Shown piece by piece: positions 48,403 to 57,858 of a DNA stretch of 64,000 bases. The position numbers and the translations under genes are program-made. The notes under the pieces were generated by a model, which worked only from the letters and a program-made list of their open reading frames with translations, ran no database searches and was not told the DNA's origin. Each line of letters starts with the position of its first letter. The stretch's first letter is position 1. This DNA is from an uncultured Lachnoclostridium sp. Lineage in GTDB: Bacteria; Bacillota; Clostridia; Lachnospirales; Lachnospiraceae. The stretch covers positions 19,058 to 83,057 of the forward strand of contig CAMKRZ010000010.1 in the NCBI GenBank assembly GCA_946415315.1. The letters are read 5' to 3'.

Positions 48403-48436
48403 ATTCGAAAATCGAATAATTGCTATCACAATTATT
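48403..48436. promoter_or_regulatory. Overlapping inverted repeats in the LysR divergent intergenic region
   Basis: ATTCGA-AAA-TCGAAT (48403-48417) and AATAATTG-N6-CAATTATT (48415-48436). Confidence 0.6.
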
Positions 48437-48531
48437 CATTTTACAAATTATAACACGTATGCATATACTTGTAAAAGATTTTTGAAAAAAAGAATTCCCG
48501 GGAAAGAATACATGCTAGGAGGAGCGGAGAG

Positions 48532-49914
48532 ATGCGTGACATATCCCTGAGCAACAAAACCTATAAACTGGAGCAGGATCCCTACTCGTACCAGCTGCAG
48601 GACGTGGAGAAACCGGAGCTGTTCCGTGAAATGTTCCCGTACACGGAGACGCCGAAGATCGCGTTCAACTACCGCCGTGTGCCGGAGCAGATGGTGGAGG
48701 ACATCTTCATCACCGACACGACATTCCGCGACGGACAACAGTCGAGAGCGCCGTACACCACCGAGCAGATGGTTCACATCTACAAGCTTCTGAACAAGCT
48801 CGGCGGTCCGAACGGCATGATCCGTCAGACGGAGTTTTTCGCGTACTCGGAGAAGGACCGCAAGGCGATCGAGCGCTGCATGGAGCTCGGGCTTCCGTTC
48901 CCGGAGATCACGACTTGGATCCGCGCGAACAAGAAAGATTTTGAACTGGTGAAGTCGATCGGCGTGAAGGAGACCGGCATTCTGGTCAGTTGCTCGGACT
49001 ATCACATTTTTCAGAAAATGGGTCTGACCCGCAAGCAGGCGCTCGACAAATACCTCGGGATCGTCTCGGACTGCATTGAGGCGGGACTCCGTCCGAGATG
49101 CCATTTTGAGGACATCACGAGGGCTGACTTCTACGGCTTTGTTGTGCCGTTTGCGAACCGGCTGATGGAACTCTCGTCGCAGAGCGGCGTGCCGGTGAAG
49201 ATCCGCGCGTGCGATACGATGGGCTACGGAGTTCCGTACCCGGGCGCGGCGCTTCCCCGAAGTGTTTCGGGTATCATTTACGGTCTGCAGCACTACTCCG
49301 ATGTTCCGTCCGAGATGATCGAGTGGCACGGTCACAACGATTTTTACAAGGGCGTTGTGAACGCCACGACTGCCTGGATGTACGGTGCCGCGGGCGTCAA
49401 CTGCTCGCTTCTGGGCATCGGGGAGCGCACGGGCAACGTTCCGCTGGAGGCGATGGTCTTCGAGTACGCATCGCTGCGTGGTCACCTGAACGGAATGGAC
49501 ACGCAGGTGATCACGGAGATCGCCGAGTATATCCAGCATGAGACGAACTATGAGATCCCGCCGATGACGCCTTTCGTCGGCGCCAACTTCAATCTGACGA
49601 GAGCGGGGATCCATGCGGACGGTATGATGAAGAACCCGGAGATCTACAACATTTTCGACACGGGGGCTCTCCTGAACCGGCCGCCGAAGGTCGCGATCTC
49701 GAGCACATCCGGCGTGGCCGGCATCGCCTTCTGGGTCAACGAGTACCGAAAGGCTCGCGGCGAATCCGCGCTTCCGAAGACCGATCCGATCATCACGAGC
49801 ATTTACAACTGGGTAACCTCGGAGTATGACGCCGGCCGGATCACGGTCATCAGCGAGGAGGAACTGGCCGAGCGGTATGTCAGAATGACGCAGTCGAGAT
49901 CGGTTCTCCTTTGA
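48532..49914 (+). CDS. DRE-TIM metallolyase, probable Re-citrate synthase (often annotated 2-isopropylmalate synthase)
   Basis: ITDTTFRDGQQSRAPYTTEQMVHIYKLLNKLGGPNGMIRQTEFF, WHGHNDFYKGVVNATTAWMYGAAGVNCSLLGIGERTGN. Confidence 0.8.
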   Translation: MRDISLSNKTYKLEQDPYSYQLQDVEKPELFREMFPYTETPKIAFNYRRVPEQMVEDIFITDTTFRDGQQSRAPYTTEQMVHIYKLLNKLGGPNGMIRQTEFFAYSEKDRKAIERCMELGLPFPEITTWIRANKKDFELVKSIGVKETGILVSCSDYHIFQKMGLTRKQALDKYLGIVSDCIEAGLRPRCHFEDITRADFYGFVVPFANRLMELSSQSGVPVKIRACDTMGYGVPYPGAALPRSVSGIIYGLQHYSDVPSEMIEWHGHNDFYKGVVNATTAWMYGAAGVNCSLLGIGERTGNVPLEAMVFEYASLRGHLNGMDTQVITEIAEYIQHETNYEIPPMTPFVGANFNLTRAGIHADGMMKNPEIYNIFDTGALLNRPPKVAISSTSGVAGIAFWVNEYRKARGESALPKTDPIITSIYNWVTSEYDAGRITVISEEELAERYVRMTQSRSVLL

Positions 49915-49979
49915 TTTTCCGCGGATGATTTATTCTGTCCTTTTTTACGAAAGATAAAGGACGAAAGAGGTAATTGCTA

Positions 49980-50008
49980 TTGACTTTTTCGTTGCTTTCC
50001 TGTACGAT
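49980..50008 (+). promoter_or_regulatory. Sigma-A promoter TTGACT-N17-TACGAT
   Basis: Read directly, upstream of lipoprotein gene at 50068. Confidence 0.65.
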
Positions 50009-50067
50009 GAAATCGGTCCTGTTCTATTGGGGCATCACGCAGTACGGTACAGCAAAGGAGGATGGAT

Positions 50068-50979
50068 ATGAAGAAAGTTTTAGTTCTGTTTCTTGTTCTT
50101 GTTTTGGTCTTGTCTGGAGTTGCCTGTGGTTCGGATGATAAGGACGGCGATTCGAAGAAGGACGATAAGAAGAACGAAAGTTCTACCAACAACGATAACA
50201 AAAAGGATGACAATAAGAAGGAAGAAGGCAAGGGCGGCGGAGAGATCGTTGCCGTGATCGGTGACAAGCATGCGACCGCGGAGACTTCTCAGGCGCGCAC
50301 TTACTGGCATGCCGTGTCGAGCAGCCGTAATTTCGAGTTCGATGCGGACGGCAAGTGTGTCAAGAACGAGACGATCTACGTGGTGGACGATCCTGCCAAT
50401 TACGGGGAAGCGAATGAGTATCTGATCGGCTTGAATTATACGCCCGTGTGGAGCTCGGACAAGACAACGTTCACGCTCGATGAGGGCTTCCTGAAGAATA
50501 CGGATACGGCGTATGCTCTTGAGTATTTTGACAAGAGATTCTATGCTTACACCATCAAATACGGCAACGGCACCGAGAAGCGTGTCGAAGAGCCGGACGA
50601 TGCTGCGAAGATGGTTAAGATGAAGGAAGTGTTCGGTTTCAGTCTCGATGACGCGAAGGGTGCGCTCGGCGCGTATACCGTGAATTCCTGGCAGCGGGAC
50701 AGTGTTTCCATCCTGATGGGTGAGAATTCGACCGTTGATGATGTCAACGCGCTGTGCGCGAAGATCTTTGAGATCTGCAAGCCGCTCGCTGAAGGCGGGA
50801 CGATGTACGATTGGCTCGGCAAATACGGCGAGACGATCACGGAAGCGCCTGTCACGTCCTCCGAGTTCGACGACGCCACGTTCCATTATTTCTACGGCGG
50901 CAAGGAGATCAAAGTCAGTATCGGCATTTCCCAGAAGCTGAATAAGGTGCTGACGTTCACCATCGGCATCGCCAGCTGA
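50068..50979 (+). CDS. Lipoprotein with low-complexity charged linker
   Basis: MKKVLVLFLVLVLVLSGVAC lipobox; DDKDGDSKKDDKKNESSTNNDNKKDDNKKEEGKGGG linker. Confidence 0.8.
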   Translation: MKKVLVLFLVLVLVLSGVACGSDDKDGDSKKDDKKNESSTNNDNKKDDNKKEEGKGGGEIVAVIGDKHATAETSQARTYWHAVSSSRNFEFDADGKCVKNETIYVVDDPANYGEANEYLIGLNYTPVWSSDKTTFTLDEGFLKNTDTAYALEYFDKRFYAYTIKYGNGTEKRVEEPDDAAKMVKMKEVFGFSLDDAKGALGAYTVNSWQRDSVSILMGENSTVDDVNALCAKIFEICKPLAEGGTMYDWLGKYGETITEAPVTSSEFDDATFHYFYGGKEIKVSIGISQKLNKVLTFTIGIAS

Positions 50980-51019
50980 TATTGCCGGTTGAGTTCGAAA
51001 GATAAATCTGATAAGATTG

Positions 51020-51048
51020 AAAAAGGAGTCCGTGAGGGCTCCTTTTTT
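51020..51048 (+). terminator. Intrinsic terminator after lipoprotein gene
   Basis: AAAAAGGAGTCC-GTGA-GGGCTCCTTTTTT. Confidence 0.88.
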
Positions 51049-51108
51049 CGCAAATGCTGCGGAACATGTTCCTGTGCTTTCGGCGGTATCGCCGGAAAGG
51101 AGCCGCAA

Positions 51109-51654
51109 ATGATCAGCAGACTGTATGAACGGGAAAACTGGGGCGACGATGCGCCGGAAAATCTGTGTTATCGCTATACGGCGCTTGAAATCCGACGACG
51201 CCGCATCAATCCCGAAGCGAACCGGCTGGTGCTCGCGCTCATTGCTCGTTACGGCACGGACCGACAGAGACAGGCAATCTGCACGGCGCTCGGCGTGGAG
51301 AATGCGACAGCGTATGCCGATGAGATCATTGCAGACTATACTTCTGACGGCGTTTTTGACGCGGAGTACCGGCTTGCGGAGGAGCAGATCAGACTGGTGG
51401 ATGACGCGGAGCACCTGAAGGCAGCGGCATACGAGGCGGGGTATTACAAGAGCCGGTTTGCATTCTGCCGCCTCACGGGGTACCGTTATCCGGCGCCGGA
51501 AAACGACGCGTACAGCCACAGGACGTTCTGTTGTGAGCGGCTTGCGACGTTTCCGGAGGAGGAAGTGAAGACATTTTGCGAAGAGATGATACGGAAGAAG
51601 GGACCGTTCGCGAAGGAGGCGGCGGAGGTGCTGTCAGGGAAGACGTTTTGCTGA
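51109..51654 (+). CDS. Hypothetical protein
   Basis: MISRLYERENWGDDAPENLCYRYTALEIRRRR...; start after the terminator with GGAAAGGAG RBS; ORF 50989..51654. Confidence 0.65.
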   Translation: MISRLYERENWGDDAPENLCYRYTALEIRRRRINPEANRLVLALIARYGTDRQRQAICTALGVENATAYADEIIADYTSDGVFDAEYRLAEEQIRLVDDAEHLKAAAYEAGYYKSRFAFCRLTGYRYPAPENDAYSHRTFCCERLATFPEEEVKTFCEEMIRKKGPFAKEAAEVLSGKTFC

Positions 51655-51682
51655 CAGAGCAGCGAGAGAAGGGGTGTGAACG

Positions 51683-53767
51683 ATGGCATATACTGCGTTT
51701 GAGAAGATGAGAAAGTTTAACAGGGGAGAGTTCGGCAGGGACCTCGGACCGATGCAGCCGACGTTGTACGTCAACCGGAGGAACCGTAACGATCTGAAGT
51801 CCGCGGCGCTTCGCTTTCTGCATGAGCGCTGTGAAGGTCTTCAGTTCGATGCCGATGAGGAGAAGCAGGAGAACTGGGAGAAGGGGATTTTCCGCGGAAC
51901 CAGCCTGAAGGCAGGGCAGATCCCGTACAACATGCAGATGGACATCAACCGGCTTTGCCTCGAGAAATCCCTGGAGACGTTCATCGACTCCGGCGTGGCG
52001 GAGGATGCCTATGCGGTTTACTACTGCTATCTGGAGATCTTCTTCGACCGGTACGGAAACGCCAAGAAGATGGTGGAACTCCTGTCGGAGTATGAGCTGA
52101 ACGGAAGCTCCCTTCTGATGAAGCACCGGGACCACTACTCGCACTCGGTCTATGTCTTTGCGCTCGGACTCGCGCTGTATGAGACGAACGCGACGTTCCG
52201 GAACATTTTCCGAAACTACTACGGGATCGAGTCGCCCGACGAGAGCGAAGCGGCCAATCAATTCCTGGAGCTCTGGGGGCTGACATCGTTGTTCCACGAC
52301 ATCGGCTATCCGTTCGAGCTGCCGTTTGAGCAGGTGCTCAGCTATTTTGAGGTGAACAATCAGGAGAGAGACAAGATCGGACTGTATCTGTCGTACCGGG
52401 CAGTGGATTCGCTGACGGAGCTTGACGAGGACTCCCGGGCGCGATGGAAGAAGGAATACGGACGCGACTTCAGCACCATGACCGAGCTGTTTGCGTTTGA
52501 TCTCACTCGGAAAATGGGCGTTGCCTACAACTTTACCGAGGACTACCTGCTCGGTGTGCTGAATGCGAAACCGACGGATCCGAAACAGTTCGGCTGTTAC
52601 ATGGACCACGCATTTTTCAGCGCCGTCCGCCTGTACGCGGAGCTTGCCAGAGCGCTGAAACCGCAGAACCTGACCGCGCGCCATGTGGATGCGCTCACTG
52701 CGATCCTGCTGCACAACAGCCTGTACAAGTTCAGCATCGCATTTTACAAGTCCGGCCCGGACAAGCGCAGGGAGCCTCTCCGTGCGGAGGTCCATCCGCT
52801 CGCATGGCTTCTGATGCTCTGCGACGAACTGCAGTGCTGGGACCGCACGGCGTACGGACGCAAATCGCGCACGGAGCTGCACCCGGTCTCCGCAACGTTT
52901 GATTTTTCAAACGGGGCGGTTACGGCGGAGTACTTCTACGATGCGGCGGAGAAGGCGCTGATCGGGGAGTTCGAGGAGAAACTCGGCGAGTGGACGGCCA
53001 ATCCGGACGGGAAGAAGAAACCGCGCCTGAAGGCGTACAGCGACATGGCCGGGGAGAAACCGGATTTTACGAAGGATATCGAGTCGATCGTGAACACGTC
53101 CTTCGCGCCGCTTACGGTCAGCAAGAGACTGACAAATGTCGACCGGAAGCGGAAGCATACGTATCTGTCCGAGAGCAATTTCCTGCATCTGTATGATTTC
53201 GCGGTGATGCTGCACGCGCGGAGCATGCCGGTCACCAGTTCGATGGAGGAGATGGAGCAGAAGTTTATCTCCTCGTCCCTGGAGTACCAGCTATCCACGC
53301 TCAACAGAGCGCGGAATTTTGCGCGGTATCTGAATGCGATCCGCTGCTTCTACACAGACAAGCCGGTGGATTTCGAGCCTGTCATGAAGTTCACGCCGGG
53401 GGATGCGGCCGTTTTCGCGCCCTTGGAGCACGAGCGCTGGGTGAGGGAGCACCAGGCGATGGGGTGGCGGTACAGCGATGCCTATGTGAAGGCACTGCCG
53501 GTGGAGGCTCCGCCGGAGCAGGAGCAGGCTGCCCGTTCGGCGCTTAGAGAGCGGCTTCGCTGCCATAAACTGACCATGGACGGCAAGCTTACGCACGAGG
53601 AGATCCGGGAGCATTACCGGAAACTTTCGAAAGCGGACCAGGGCAAGGACTGGAAACCGTTCAACAAACTTCTTCAGCTGATGAAAATGCACGACGGACT
53701 GAGGATCTACCGGCTGCAGCTGGAGGACGGTGAGCAGGCAGCGAAAGCGGCACAGTCTGCGCGGTAA
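51683..53767 (+). CDS. HD-domain-like protein with C-terminal EHxRW / RyR-like region
   Basis: HRDHYSHSVYVFALGLALY ... LTSLFHDIGYPFELP HD-type motifs; C-terminal LEHERWVREHQAMGWRYSDA. Confidence 0.65.
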   Translation: MAYTAFEKMRKFNRGEFGRDLGPMQPTLYVNRRNRNDLKSAALRFLHERCEGLQFDADEEKQENWEKGIFRGTSLKAGQIPYNMQMDINRLCLEKSLETFIDSGVAEDAYAVYYCYLEIFFDRYGNAKKMVELLSEYELNGSSLLMKHRDHYSHSVYVFALGLALYETNATFRNIFRNYYGIESPDESEAANQFLELWGLTSLFHDIGYPFELPFEQVLSYFEVNNQERDKIGLYLSYRAVDSLTELDEDSRARWKKEYGRDFSTMTELFAFDLTRKMGVAYNFTEDYLLGVLNAKPTDPKQFGCYMDHAFFSAVRLYAELARALKPQNLTARHVDALTAILLHNSLYKFSIAFYKSGPDKRREPLRAEVHPLAWLLMLCDELQCWDRTAYGRKSRTELHPVSATFDFSNGAVTAEYFYDAAEKALIGEFEEKLGEWTANPDGKKKPRLKAYSDMAGEKPDFTKDIESIVNTSFAPLTVSKRLTNVDRKRKHTYLSESNFLHLYDFAVMLHARSMPVTSSMEEMEQKFISSSLEYQLSTLNRARNFARYLNAIRCFYTDKPVDFEPVMKFTPGDAAVFAPLEHERWVREHQAMGWRYSDAYVKALPVEAPPEQEQAARSALRERLRCHKLTMDGKLTHEEIREHYRKLSKADQGKDWKPFNKLLQLMKMHDGLRIYRLQLEDGEQAAKAAQSAR

Positions 53768-53837
53768 CGCAAGGACTTCAGACCACGGAAAATGCCCTTT
53801 CGGGCGGCCGTGGATCGACAATTACAGAGAATACGGA

Positions 53838-53872
53838 ACAACGCGGGGTATGGCTTTTCAACCCCGCGTTGT
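53838..53872 (+). other. Hairpin ACAACGCGGGGT-N11-ACCCCGCGTTGT
   Basis: Perfect 12-bp inverted repeat after the HD protein gene, no T-tract. Confidence 0.75.
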
Positions 53873-53943
53873 CTGTTTGCGGGAAAAGGCTCATTTTCCG
53901 AAGAAAAATGGCAAAAAAGACATTATTTTTTTGTAAATATCCA

Positions 53944-53972
53944 TTGTCAATCAATAAATATGGTGTTATAAT
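53944..53972 (+). promoter_or_regulatory. Sigma-A promoter TTGTCA-N17-TATAAT
   Basis: Read directly; upstream of lysA-like gene. Confidence 0.8.
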
Positions 53973-54021
53973 GCAACAAGTTTCGTGCCCGAAACAAGAA
54001 TACGAAGAAAGGAGAGTCACG

Positions 54022-55287
54022 ATGAGCAAGAAACCGTTTGTAACCGAACAGCAGATCAAAGAGATCGTGAAGACGTATCCTACGCCTTTCCATATCTATG
54101 ACGAAGCTGCGATCCGTCGCAATGCCCGTGAGTTGCAGAAGGCATTTGCATGGAATCCCGGTTATAAAGAGTTTTTCGCTGTCAAAGCGACTCCCAATCC
54201 GTATATTCTGAAAGTGCTTAAGGAAGAGGGCTGCGGCGCAGACTGCTCCTCCTTCACCGAACTGTGCCTTGCCGACGCGGCGGGCATGAAAGGCGGGGAT
54301 ATTATGTTCTCGTCCAATGAGACACCGTTCGGCGAGTACACCAAGGCACGTGAACTCGGCGCTTATATCAACCTCGACGATATCACGCATATTCCGTTCT
54401 TGCAGGCGGAGTGCGGCATTCCGGAGACCGTTTGCATGCGGTACAATCCGGGCGGAGTCTATGAGCTCGGCAACGGGATCATGGACAACCCGGGAGATGC
54501 CAAGTACGGCTGCACGAAAGAGCAGCTCATCAAGGCATTCCGTGAACTTCAGGCACTCGGCGTGAAGCACTTCGGCGTGCACTCGTTCCTGGTCAGCAAT
54601 ACGACGGCGGAGAATTACTATCCGACGCTCGCGCGGACTCTTTTTGAGTTGGCTGTGGAACTGAAGCGTGAGACCGGCGCGCATATTGCCTTTGTCAACC
54701 TTTCCGGCGGAATCGGTATTCCGTATCGCCCGGAGCAGGAGGCAGTGGATATCGCGGCTGTCGGACGCGGCGTGAAGGAAGTCTATGAGGAAGTGCTGGT
54801 GCCGGCCGGTATGGATGATGTTGCCATCTACACCGAGCTTGGGCGCTTTATGCTTGCGCCTTACGGGGGGCTTGTGGTCAAAGCGATCCACGAGAAGCAT
54901 ATCTACAAGGAGTACATCGGCGTGGATGCCTGCGCCGTCAACCTGATGCGGCCCGCTATGTACGGGGCGTATCACCACATCACGGTTTTGGGGAAGGAGA
55001 ATGAGCCGTGTGATCACACATACGATGTGGTCGGTTCTTTGTGTGAAAATAACGACAAGTTTGCGATCGATCGCAAACTGCCGAAGATCGACATTGGAGA
55101 CTATCTGTTTATTCATGATACCGGTGCCCACGGTTTTGCCATGGGGTACAATTACAACGGTAAGCTGAAATCTGCAGAATTGCTGCTGCGGCCTGACGGG
55201 TCGGTGCAGATGATCCGAAGGGCGGAAAGACCGGCGGATTATTTCGCGACGTTTGATTTCAGCGACATTATGAACGGATATATTTAA
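54022..55287 (+). CDS. lysA: Diaminopimelate decarboxylase-like (group IV PLP decarboxylase)
   Basis: TPFHIYDEAAIRRNARELQKAF...FFAVKATPNPYILKVLKEEGCGADCSS; ELGRFMLAPYGGLV; CENNDKFAIDRKLPKIDIGDYLFIHDTGAHGFAMGYNYNG. Confidence 0.88.
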   Translation: MSKKPFVTEQQIKEIVKTYPTPFHIYDEAAIRRNARELQKAFAWNPGYKEFFAVKATPNPYILKVLKEEGCGADCSSFTELCLADAAGMKGGDIMFSSNETPFGEYTKARELGAYINLDDITHIPFLQAECGIPETVCMRYNPGGVYELGNGIMDNPGDAKYGCTKEQLIKAFRELQALGVKHFGVHSFLVSNTTAENYYPTLARTLFELAVELKRETGAHIAFVNLSGGIGIPYRPEQEAVDIAAVGRGVKEVYEEVLVPAGMDDVAIYTELGRFMLAPYGGLVVKAIHEKHIYKEYIGVDACAVNLMRPAMYGAYHHITVLGKENEPCDHTYDVVGSLCENNDKFAIDRKLPKIDIGDYLFIHDTGAHGFAMGYNYNGKLKSAELLLRPDGSVQMIRRAERPADYFATFDFSDIMNGYI

Positions 55288-55288
55288 T

Positions 55289-55324
55289 GCGGTTTCGGTA
55301 TTTGATCGAAGCCGCTTGTTTTTT
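55289..55324 (+). terminator. Intrinsic terminator after lysA-like gene
   Basis: GCGGTTTCG-N9-CGAAGCCGC then TTGTTTTTT. Confidence 0.8.
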
Positions 55325-55359
55325 ACCTGCCCTTTTTCGGGCAGAGAAATGAGGCTACC

Positions 55360-57744
55360 ATGGGTAAGAAGGATCGGAAGATTTCGGCGGAGATTACGGC
55401 GACCGGAAAGCTTCCGAAGGAGATTGAAAACGGCCTTCGCGAACGCGGGATCGCGGAGTCGGACGTGCTGGTGAGCGTTCGCACGGACATGAACATGTCG
55501 TGTGAATTCACGCCGGGGTGGATGATCGTGACGAAGACGCGGCTCATCACGGCGACAGCCGATCCGCTCGCGGGGGAAGTGCATTATTTTAAGGGAATGG
55601 AGACGCGCAAGACGCGCGCTTCCGACCGTGACCGCGAATGGACCTTCGCGGAGTATGACATTTCGGATGTTAAGAAAGCGTATATCGAGCGCTCGGTGAG
55701 CGGCGGCTTCCTGATCATCGTCCACAAGGACAAGGCGGATCCGGAGGCGGACGGCGCGGCGGAGACCGTGGCGGCTGTGTCCAACCACCGCATGGGTAGC
55801 GCGACGAAGATTGAGCGGATCTGCGAGAAACTCGCGGACGGCAAGGAAATCGACGAGGACATGCTCAAGGACGATGAGAACGAAGACTATTGTCCGAACT
55901 GCGGCACGATGTATCCGGATTCCGACCGGAAAGTGTGCCCGAAGTGCATGAACAAGAAGTCCATTTTCCGAAGAACGATCGCGTATCTGAAGCCGTACAA
56001 ATGGCGCATCCTGGTGATGTTTTTGTGCTACCTTGCGACGGCGGCGCTCAACATCGTATGGCCGTACTTAAACGGTGTCGTACTGTACCGCAAAGTGCTC
56101 GGCAAGGATGAGACGTTCCTGTCGTTCCTGTCGATCGACGGCAACCGCTATGTGGTCATTCTGCTTCTTCTGGTGATCACGATGGTGATGACGAAGATCA
56201 CGATGCAGCTGGTCGGCATCATCCAGGGTGTCATGACGGCGAAGATCGTGCCGAGAGTTGTCAAGACGATGCGCAACGATGTGTTCGGCGCGATGGGCAA
56301 ACTCTCGATCAACTTCTTCACGAGCAAGCAGACCGGATCGCTGATGACCCGTGTCATGTCGGACTCGGACGAGGTTTCGGGTTTCTTCATCGACGGTCTT
56401 CCGTATTTCCTGATCAACGTATTTTCCATCATCGCGATGGCGGTGGTGATGTTTAAATTGAGCGTACCGCTCGCGATCGTGGCGCTGATGTTCATGCCGA
56501 TCACATTCCTGGTGAGCTGGCGCATGCTGCCGAGACTGTGGCATCGCTACGGCCGCAGACACCGCGCGACCCGTTCGCTGAACTCGAAGATCCACGACAA
56601 CTTAAGCGGCGCGCGCGTCGTCAAGGCGTTCGGTCAGGAGAGTAGCGAGGTGGCCCGCTTCGACAAGAGCAATGAGAAGGTACGAAGCGCCGACCTGGCG
56701 GTCATGAACTACGATAACAAATTTTCCGCACTGTATTCGGCCGCGGAAAATCTCGCATCCCTGATGGTGTATATCGTGGGTGCGTACCTGATCCTGATCC
56801 AGAATCGGTTCGACTACGCGATCCTGATCACGTTCGCCGGCTACGTGGGCCAGATGACCGGTCCGATGGACTTCATGTCCTTCTTCTTCCGGTGGTTCAC
56901 CAACTGCATGAACAGCGCGCAGCGTATGTTCGAGATCATCGACGCGGTGCCGGAGATCCAGGAGAAGGAGGACGCCGTCTCGCTCGACTCGATCGAGGGT
57001 ACGATCGAGATGAAGGACGTCACGTTCGGTTATGAGAAGAACAAACCGGTGCTCAAGAACATTTCCATGAAGGTTGAGGGCGGTCGCATGCTCGGCATCG
57101 TCGGCCGGTCCGGCGCGGGCAAGACCACGATCGTCAACCTGATCTCGCGGCTCTACGATCCGCAGGAGGGAACGGTCACGCTCGACGGCGTGAACCTGAA
57201 GGATCTCTCGTTCAAGACGCTCCGTGGCAACGTCGCGATGGTGTCGCAGGAGACCTACATGTTCATGGGCACGGTTGCGGAAAATATCGCTTACGCGAAG
57301 AAAGATGCCTCCCGCGCGGAGATCATCCGGGCGGCGGTGCTGGCCTCGGCACATGATTTCATCTGCCGTATGCCGGACGGTTACGACACGATCATCGGTT
57401 CCTCGGGACGGGAGCTCTCAGGCGGCGAGCGGCAGCGCATTTCCATCGCGCGCGCCATCCTCGCCAACCCGAAGATCCTCATCCTCGATGAGGCGACGGC
57501 GGCGGTCGACACCGAGACGGAGCAGGCGATCCAGCAGTCGATCAACATGCTCATCAAGGGTCGTACGACGATCTCCATCGCGCACCGTCTCTCGACGCTG
57601 CGTGACGCGGATACGCTGATCGTCATCGACGAGGGCAAGATCGCCGAGCAGGGCACACACGAGGAACTTCTCGCGAAGAAGGGCGTGTATTACAAGTTAA
57701 AGGAACTGCAGACGAAGGCACTGGCGCTGAAAGGTATTGAGTAA
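55360..57744 (+). CDS. ABC exporter (TMD-NBD) with N-terminal extension and zinc ribbon
   Basis: YCPNCGTMYPDSDRKVCPKC ribbon; GRSGAGKTT Walker A, LSGGERQRISIARAIL. Confidence 0.93.
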   Translation: MGKKDRKISAEITATGKLPKEIENGLRERGIAESDVLVSVRTDMNMSCEFTPGWMIVTKTRLITATADPLAGEVHYFKGMETRKTRASDRDREWTFAEYDISDVKKAYIERSVSGGFLIIVHKDKADPEADGAAETVAAVSNHRMGSATKIERICEKLADGKEIDEDMLKDDENEDYCPNCGTMYPDSDRKVCPKCMNKKSIFRRTIAYLKPYKWRILVMFLCYLATAALNIVWPYLNGVVLYRKVLGKDETFLSFLSIDGNRYVVILLLLVITMVMTKITMQLVGIIQGVMTAKIVPRVVKTMRNDVFGAMGKLSINFFTSKQTGSLMTRVMSDSDEVSGFFIDGLPYFLINVFSIIAMAVVMFKLSVPLAIVALMFMPITFLVSWRMLPRLWHRYGRRHRATRSLNSKIHDNLSGARVVKAFGQESSEVARFDKSNEKVRSADLAVMNYDNKFSALYSAAENLASLMVYIVGAYLILIQNRFDYAILITFAGYVGQMTGPMDFMSFFFRWFTNCMNSAQRMFEIIDAVPEIQEKEDAVSLDSIEGTIEMKDVTFGYEKNKPVLKNISMKVEGGRMLGIVGRSGAGKTTIVNLISRLYDPQEGTVTLDGVNLKDLSFKTLRGNVAMVSQETYMFMGTVAENIAYAKKDASRAEIIRAAVLASAHDFICRMPDGYDTIIGSSGRELSGGERQRISIARAILANPKILILDEATAAVDTETEQAIQQSINMLIKGRTTISIAHRLSTLRDADTLIVIDEGKIAEQGTHEELLAKKGVYYKLKELQTKALALKGIE

Positions 57745-57858
57745 GGAAAACGGAGCCAGTCCGTGTCGGATCGCCTCTTCGAGGCGGCGTCCGGCGGCTG
57801 TGTAGATGTCTGTGAGTCAGAGATAGTCCGGCAAAGTAGCCGGAGAATAGGAGTTTTC

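Noticed and set aside
50989-51108. N-terminal 40 codons of ORF 50989..51654
   Set aside because: This segment contains a strong intrinsic terminator; translation more plausibly begins at ATG 51109.
50080-51519. 479-aa minus-strand ORF
   Set aside because: Antisense to lipoprotein gene and a strong terminator; composition artefact.
51473-52882. 469-aa minus-strand ORF
   Set aside because: Antisense to the HD-domain gene; no family signature.
53947-55788. 613-aa minus-strand ORF
   Set aside because: Antisense to lysA-like and ABC genes, spans a terminator and promoter on the + strand; no domain.
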